From assembly GCF_042668085.1 (NCBI RefSeq), contig NZ_JBHVBO010000194.1, positions 1 to 7,373 of the forward strand: DNA of 7,373 bases. Reading direction: 5' to 3'. The position numbers and the translations under genes are program-made. This DNA is from Isoptericola sp042668085 (lineage in GTDB: Bacteria > Actinomycetota > Actinomycetes > Actinomycetales > Cellulomonadaceae). The notes under the pieces were generated by a model. The model worked only from the letters and a program-made list of their open reading frames with translations, was not told the origin of the DNA and ran no database searches. Positions within the stretch are counted from its first letter, which is position 1. Each line of letters begins with the position of its first letter. This document shows, piece by piece, positions 6,027 through 7,373 of this stretch.

Positions 6027-6598
6027 GACGCGTCCCGCAGCGGGTCGCGGAACGTGCTGTCGAGGTGCTCGAAGAACATCGACCCCGTGCTGAGGCCGCA
6101 CTGCAGCAGCTGGTCGAGCTGCGCCTCGCCGACCGCGCTGCCCACGTCGACCGTGACCTCCGCGCACACGACGACGGAGCCGTCGTCGCGCACGCGCACG
6201 TAGGTCTTGGGCCAGATCCGCTCGGCGTTCCACTCGTTGCAGAGCTCGAGGATCTCGCCGAGGCGGTCGATGCTGAGGTCGCGGTGCCACTGGCCGCGGA
6301 CCTGGAGCACCTCCGACCGTTCGCCCAGCACGAGGAAGTAGAACAACCAGCCGTGCCAGAGCCCGCCGACGTCACCGTCGGAGTCGACGAAGTAGGAGAA
6401 TCCGGACCGCTCCAGCCAGTCCGTCACGCGGTCGCGCGACAACGGGGCCAGCGCGTCGTCCGCGCCGACGTGGTCGGCGAGCAGACCCTCGATCCGGTCG
6501 TGGAGCTCGTCGTCGCGAAGGTCGCCCACGAGCTCGTCGTCCCGGCCGACGGAGGTCGGCCGGATCCTGCTTGCCCGGCGTGAACCGAAGAACCTCAC
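6023..6598 (-). CDS. YbjN-family protein, first tandem copy
   Basis: This 191-residue protein has a basic, polar N-terminus (1-20), an acidic predicted helix (20-45) and a YbjN domain (about 54-180). It matches its neighbour segment by segment: DSDGDVGGLWHG (72-83), FLVLGERSEVLQVRGQW (88-104), CNEWNAERIWPKTY (120-133), EVTVD (147-151) and CGLSTGSMFF (167-176). The two are thus tandem duplicates that have diverged, mainly at the N-terminus. The start is GTG at 6598; an in-frame TAG 12 nt upstream excludes earlier starts. There is no Shine-Dalgarno, but TAGCGT ends 6 nt before the GTG, predicting a leaderless message. The last codons overlap the next gene as GTGA. Function is unknown; a two-subunit complex with the paralogue is my inference. 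Confidence 0.88.
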   Translation of the reverse strand: MRFFGSRRASRIRPTSVGRDDELVGDLRDDELHDRIEGLLADHVGADDALAPLSRDRVTDWLERSGFSYFVDSDGDVGGLWHGWLFYFLVLGERSEVLQVRGQWHRDLSIDRLGEILELCNEWNAERIWPKTYVRVRDDGSVVVCAEVTVDVGSAVGEAQLDQLLQCGLSTGSMFFEHLDSTFRDPLRDAS

Positions 6599-6604
6599 CC
6601 GTCC

Positions 6605-6610
6605 ACGCTA
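6605..6610 (-). promoter_or_regulatory. predicted -10 element of the YbjN pair
   Basis: The minus strand reads TAGCGT, then six nt, then the GTG at 6598, the same geometry as at gluA. The first transcribed base would be the G of the start codon. The TAG is also the in-frame stop that bounds the reading frame. No clear -35 hexamer is visible. Confidence 0.5.
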
Positions 6611-6705
6611 CACGTCGACACCCACGGTGGTGCTCGCGCACCGAGGGCCGGACGCGAGGTGCCACCGACCGGGGCGGCGGACCGGGCGGCGGCAGGGGGC
6701 GAGGG

Positions 6706-6711
6706 TAGGTT
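6706..6711 (+). promoter_or_regulatory. predicted -10 element of the LigB-like gene
   Basis: TAGGTT is followed by six nt and the GTG at 6718; the hexamer is identical to that of gluA. GAGGG at 6701-6705 is Shine-Dalgarno-like but lies 12 nt before the start, too far for a typical site, so a leaderless start is favoured but less certain than at the other genes. The TAG is in frame and blocks earlier starts. Confidence 0.45.
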
Positions 6712-6717
6712 GGGCGC

Positions 6718-7373
6718 GTGCCAGCCCGCGCCGTCGTCCTGCCCGGAACGTCCCTGCTCGTGCCCGGTGCCGGCGGCGGTGCCGACCGCCTCGGCGACGT
6801 CCGTGCCGCGGTGGCGGACGCCCTCGACCGGCTGGTGGCCGCGTCCGCCGGGCCGGCGGCGACGGCCGGGGACGGTGACGTACCTCTCGCCGTGCTGGCG
6901 CCCGTGCCCCGGGGCGCGAACGGCGGGGTCGGCCGCCGGCGTCCGTCCCTGGCGGGGGCGGGCGTCGCCGACCGCTGGGCGCCCGACGTCGCCGCCTGGG
7001 CCGGGACGGATGCCGCCCCCGCCGCGCACGTCCCGGCGTCGGTGGCGCTGCTCGCGCTGGACGGCGCACTGCGTCGGGCGGGACGCGACGGGCCCCCGGA
7101 CGTCGTCGTGGTGGAGGCGTCCGACGCCGCCGAGGCGCCGGCGGAGGCGCTCGCCGTGCTGCGCCGCGCCCGCGCGGTCGTCGTCGCGGGGGGCGCCGTG
7201 CCCGGGACCCCGGGCGCCGCGGCCGTGCCCGACCCGGCACCTGGCGGCCCCGCGCCCCTCGCGCCGGCGGTCGCGGCCCTGCTGGACGCCGCCGTCGCGC
7301 CGGGCCGGTGGTCGTGGCGCGTCACGACCGTCCCCGGCGGGCACGAGCACCTGCCCGCCTCGTACCGGGTCTG
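6718..7373 (+). CDS. LigB-like (class III extradiol dioxygenase-like) protein, 3' end outside window
   Basis: A frame from GTG 6718 stays open to the window edge: 218 residues with no stop. The GTG is the first possible start because TAG at 6706-6708 is in frame. The N-terminus (AVVLPGTSLLVPGAGG, 5-20, then ADRLGDVRAAV) resembles the opening of the LigB-like proteins that actinobacteria carry between miaB and miaA, which usually start with a P-x-P-P-LLVPE motif. A hydrophobic strand DVVVVEAS and later VVVAGG fit an alpha/beta fold. A GGHEHLP motif near residues 207-213 lies close to the right edge. Strong Ala/Gly/Pro/Arg content makes detailed comparison hard. Codon third positions are almost all G or C, as in true genes here. 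The minus-strand frames over the same bases are Arg/Pro-rich and motif-free. The family call is moderate; enzymatic activity is not implied. Confidence 0.7.
   Translation, partial: MPARAVVLPGTSLLVPGAGGGADRLGDVRAAVADALDRLVAASAGPAATAGDGDVPLAVLAPVPRGANGGVGRRRPSLAGAGVADRWAPDVAAWAGTDAAPAAHVPASVALLALDGALRRAGRDGPPDVVVVEASDAAEAPAEALAVLRRARAVVVAGGAVPGTPGAAAVPDPAPGGPAPLAPAVAALLDAAVAPGRWSWRVTTVPGGHEHLPASYRV

Noticed and set aside
6372..7350. Two long minus-strand frames over the LigB-like gene
   Set aside because: Both are Arg/Pro/Ala/Gly-rich with no recognisable domain. The plus-strand frame has a bounded start, a promoter-like box and third-position G/C bias.

Overview
The window is very GC-rich DNA with dense G/C-ending codons, GTG starts and TANNNT-type promoters. 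Together with the gene content this points to an actinobacterium, probably in the Micrococcales (Cellulomonas-like); the genus is an inference. Seven genes can be supported, the last one cut by the right edge. There is no tRNA, rRNA, insertion sequence, phage gene or CRISPR array. No stretch over 300 bases lacks a gene.

Left half (100-3551, minus strand): a complete polar amino acid ABC transporter operon of the GluABCD type, transcribed gluA-gluB-gluC-gluD. GluA is the ATPase, GluB a lipid-anchored binding protein, and GluC and GluD the two permeases. A strong internal hairpin separates gluB from gluC, gluC and gluD overlap by ATGA, and a perfect 15-bp stem-loop closes the operon at 26-59.

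Middle (3741-5393, plus strand): miaB, the radical-SAM tRNA methylthiotransferase, is divergent from gluA across a 189-bp intergenic region. That region holds both promoters, one dyad and one short direct repeat.

Right (5442-7373): two tandem minus-strand paralogues of the YbjN family overlap by GTGA and converge on miaB. Divergent from them is the start of a plus-strand gene resembling the LigB-like (class III extradiol dioxygenase-like) proteins that actinobacteria often carry between miaB and miaA. The layout fits the actinobacterial recA-recX / glu / miaB / miaA neighbourhood, but recA, recX and miaA themselves are not in the window.

I see no undescribed multi-gene system. The most striking pattern is that all four genes that begin a transcription unit have a TANNNT hexamer 6-7 nt before the start codon and no convincing Shine-Dalgarno sequence. 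This predicts leaderless transcripts for all four, while gluB and gluC inside the operon have ribosome binding sites and gluD relies on overlap with gluC. Second in interest are the YbjN pair and the LigB-like gene with an altered N-terminal motif.
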